Positions 8,055 to 9,239 of a stretch of DNA of 9,239 nt are shown here, piece after piece (position 1 is the stretch's first letter; each line of letters begins with the position of its first letter). Location of the stretch: assembly GCA_030620935.1 (NCBI GenBank), contig JAUXIP010000057.1:1-9239 (forward strand). Reading direction: 5' to 3'. Made by a program: the position numbers and the translations under genes. The notes below the pieces were generated by a model that did no database searches, had not been told where the DNA came from, and saw only the letters and a program-made list of their open reading frames with translations. This stretch comes from Deltaproteobacteria bacterium. GTDB lineage: Bacteria; Desulfobacterota_B; Binatia; UBA9968.

Positions 8055-8252
8055 TTAACCCCGATCCGACAAAAAACCAAGTTACCTGCGACGCTGGAGT
8101 GGATGTTGCATACATTTCAGACAAATGGGTGGTAGTTCCTTCACTTCACTGAAAGTGAGTTTCAGATTGCATGATGCAAACTACTCTTCGCCAAGGTCTG
8201 GTACTCCGTAGGGCTGATTTCTTCGATCCATTTAATGTCGGATCAGGGTTAA
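8055..8252. repeat. 198-bp unit with 17-bp terminal inverted repeats, MITE-like
   Basis: TTAACCCCGATCCGACA (8055-8071) and TGTCGGATCAGGGTTAA (8236-8252) are inverted repeats matching at 16 of 17 positions. They face each other across 164 bp. No credible open reading frame lies inside, so this cannot be an autonomous insertion sequence. TTAA closes both ends, so the boundary could be a 13-bp repeat with a TTAA target duplication, a longer repeat with a TA duplication, or a 17-bp repeat without a visible duplication. The inside holds smaller dyads: TCACTT/AAGTGA (8141-8146 and 8153-8158), TTGCAT/ATGCAA (8167-8172 and 8174-8179) and GTAGTT/AACTAC (8132-8137 and 8179-8184). This accounts for nearly all of the space between the convergent genes; 8006-8054 shows nothing recognisable. 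The inverted repeats are observed; mobility is inferred from one copy. Confidence 0.5.
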
Positions 8253-8752
8253 AAGAGATAGAACACCCAGTCGTTAATCCTGTTGTCTAATCCAAAGGCA
8301 ACACAACCGCGGACGGAAAAAAACAAGGTTGCTGCTAGAAGGACGATATTGGTTTGCCATCCTGTTTCCTGAGCATGAATGACCTGGCGTTCCAAGAATC
8401 GAAGATGGTCTTTTGCCTCGTCATGACTCAAGGCATCTCGCACCGTTTTTATCATGTCCGGCAAAGTTTGGAGGCGGTAGTGATGGATCTTGAAGGTTGG
8501 GATGAGGAAAATGGCGAGCATAAAGGCAGAAACGGGGGTCTGCAAACCCAATGTAAGCCCGCCCCCTCCGAGCACCATCAGGGCCGTGGCCACAAAACCG
8601 AAGAAGTACGCCCCTTTAGGGAAGACGATTCGGGCTGTTTGAGTAGCATGCGGCCACCTGCGAACATTACTGATACCGCTGCTGAGAAAGCGAAGGCCCA
8701 GGAAAATACGGAAGACAGATTCCACGATGGGTAATAGAGCTAACTGTTCCAA
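8249..8752 (-). CDS. DoxX-like small integral membrane protein
   Basis: The predicted product has 167 residues and about four hydrophobic segments, near residues 9-27, 45-65, 70-87 and 131-152. Between the third and fourth is a charged loop of about 40 residues (109-125 'ALSHDEAKDHLRFLERQ'). The pattern 'FRIFLGLRFLSSGISNVRRW', then 'FFGFVATALMVLGGGGLTLGLQTP' and 'AIFLIPTFKIHH', resembles DoxX/DoxD-type inner-membrane proteins, a broad family with few defined functions (some members join thiosulfate or redox complexes). The start is TTG at 8752, chosen because GGAGGA lies 12 nt upstream and no ATG is near; GTG at residue 10 is the next option. The gene has its own strong promoter (8793-8821) and converges on xerD. 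Its TAA stop (8249-8251) lies inside the right arm of the inverted-repeat unit. The family call is moderate and the function is unknown. Confidence 0.75.
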   Translation of the reverse strand: MEQLALLPIVESVFRIFLGLRFLSSGISNVRRWPHATQTARIVFPKGAYFFGFVATALMVLGGGGLTLGLQTPVSAFMLAIFLIPTFKIHHYRLQTLPDMIKTVRDALSHDEAKDHLRFLERQVIHAQETGWQTNIVLLAATLFFSVRGCVAFGLDNRINDWVFYLF

Positions 8753-8764
8753 GGCTTCGTTTCT

Positions 8765-8770
8765 TCCTCC
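8765..8770 (-). promoter_or_regulatory. Shine-Dalgarno sequence that fixes a TTG start
   Basis: On the minus strand GGAGGA is read here, 12 nt before TTG at 8752. The spacing is a little long, but no ATG or GTG lies closer and in frame. This is the main reason to accept the rare TTG start of the DoxX-like gene. Confidence 0.55.
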
Positions 8771-8792
8771 GGAAAGATGAAAACTGGGCCGG

Positions 8793-8821
8793 AATATATT
8801 TGTTGACTAGCCGAGTGTCAA
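8793..8821 (-). promoter_or_regulatory. near-consensus sigma70 promoter of the DoxX-like gene
   Basis: Read on the minus strand, TTGACA (8816-8821) is followed after exactly 17 nt by TATATT (8793-8798), a perfect -35 box and a 5-of-6 -10 box. The predicted start near 8786 leaves a leader of about 34 nt that includes the GGAGGA ribosome-binding site. It is the best promoter match seen in the window. Confidence 0.7.
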
Positions 8822-8830
8822 TAGTATTAG
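8803..8830 (+). promoter_or_regulatory. possible promoter of the HELCH-motif gene
   Basis: TTGACT (8803-8808), 16 nt, then TATTAG (8825-8830, 4 of 6 matches) form a plausible plus-strand promoter. Its start would fall near 8837, only about 6 nt before the ATG at 8843. The transcript would be nearly leaderless and would lose the AGGA at 8829-8832. Either the gene is translated from a very short leader or the true promoter lies further upstream, for example with a -10 box TATATT at 8795-8800. Confidence 0.35.
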
Positions 8831-8842
8831 GATTGGGAAATC

Positions 8843-9239
8843 ATGGTTTTCTCGTACTACAGTCGTCTCACGCGTGCCCAGCAGCGTATGTACCGGCAAA
8901 GCGATGAGGTTAGCAGCATCCGTTTGCCTGCGATAACCACTTTCGGCCTACTGGCACAGAGATTGGCCGAAGCCTTGGAAAGTGAGGACCGTCGAAGTAT
9001 CGAATCCTCATGCCAGGAACTTGTATCTGCCATCGCGGTCAGTCTCAAAGTTGGTTCTGTGCGAGTGGAAGTGATGGCGGTGCGTCCTTCTCGGAGTTGG
9101 GGTGAGTTGCATGGTTTGTACAATCCCAAACAGTCTCGGCAGCACGCCAAAATTACTGTTTGGATGCGCACCGCACAGCGCCAAAATGTCGTGGCGTTTA
9201 GAACCTTTCTCAGGACCCTGCTCCACGAACTCTGTCACC
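8843..9239 (+). CDS. putative zinc metallopeptidase, 3' end outside the window
   Basis: This reading frame opens with ATG at 8843 and runs to the window edge: 132 residues plus one base, no stop. I do not recognise the protein by name. The start is 'MVFSYYSRLTRAQQRMYRQSD', abridged here as MVFSYYSRLTRAQQRM. A mostly helical region follows (about 30-70), then a probable strand with 'VRVEVMAVRPSRSWGELHGLY' near 74-95, and a basic stretch leading into 'AFRTFLRTLLHELCH'. The last residues, H128-E129-L130-C131-H132, form an HExxH motif typical of zinc peptidases. The strand-helix-HExxH layout recalls SprT-like or minigluzincin-type domains, but the third zinc ligand would lie beyond the window. 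AGGA (8829-8832) sits 10 nt before the ATG. There is no signal peptide, so a cytoplasmic enzyme is likely. The gene is divergent from the DoxX-like gene. Coding status is well supported, enzyme class moderately. Confidence 0.7.
   Translation, partial: MVFSYYSRLTRAQQRMYRQSDEVSSIRLPAITTFGLLAQRLAEALESEDRRSIESSCQELVSAIAVSLKVGSVRVEVMAVRPSRSWGELHGLYNPKQSRQHAKITVWMRTAQRQNVVAFRTFLRTLLHELCH

Noticed and set aside
8055..8252. The paired inverted repeats as a bidirectional terminator between convergent genes
   Set aside because: The arms are 164 bp apart, far too distant for an intrinsic terminator hairpin, and no GC-rich stem with a U tract follows either gene end.
8354..8734. Plus-strand open frame of 126 codons opposite the DoxX-like gene
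   Set aside because: It lies wholly within the minus-strand gene, which has a strong promoter, a ribosome-binding site and a coherent membrane-protein pattern. The plus-strand translation is low in structure and resembles no family.
8857..9171. Minus-strand open frame of 104 codons opposite the HELCH-motif gene
   Set aside because: The plus-strand frame has a start, an upstream AGGA and a motif-bearing product. The minus-strand product shows no domain pattern.
1..9239. CRISPR arrays, tRNA or rRNA genes, and complete insertion sequences
   Set aside because: No regularly spaced direct repeats, cloverleaf-like segments, rRNA-like stretches or transposase frames were seen on reading both strands.

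Overview
The window looks like bacterial chromosome with mid-to-high GC, dense coding and short gene spacings. It carries conserved housekeeping genes and no phage, plasmid or CRISPR features. The proteins suggest a Gram-negative-type bacterium: an exported AMIN/Amidase_3 amidase of the AmiC type, a full-length GlnD and a XerD-type recombinase. My best guess is the Nitrospirota or a related deep-branching lineage. That guess rests on the overall look of the proteins and no lineage marker proves it.

Positions 1-8005 form one plus-strand gene run, probably one operon. A well-spaced sigma70-type promoter (boxes at 21-26 and 44-49) is followed by a perfect 24-bp dyad (52-75) over the predicted transcription start. 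The genes are a MerR-family regulator (93-575), mutS (580-3180), a secreted N-acetylmuramoyl-L-alanine amidase (3186-4397), glnD (4411-7119) and a XerD-type tyrosine recombinase (7091-8005). Gaps are 4, 5 and 13 nt, and the last pair overlaps by 29 nt. The run therefore joins mismatch repair, septal cell-wall cleavage, PII nitrogen signalling and chromosome-dimer resolution behind a promoter that the first gene may control. The amidase and XerD both act at cell division in better-known bacteria.

Positions 8006-8248 are the main gene-free stretch. They hold almost all of a 198-bp unit (8055-8252) bounded by 17-bp inverted repeats that match at 16 of 17 positions and have TTAA at both outer ends. 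It resembles a small non-autonomous mobile element (MITE-like). Its right end supplies the stop codon of the next gene.

Positions 8249-8752 on the minus strand encode a small DoxX-like membrane protein. It converges on xerD and has its own near-consensus promoter. From 8843 to the end of the window a plus-strand gene encodes an unrecognised protein that ends, at the window edge, in an HELCH zinc-metallopeptidase motif. These last two genes diverge from a 90-bp region in which their predicted -35 boxes lie face to face.
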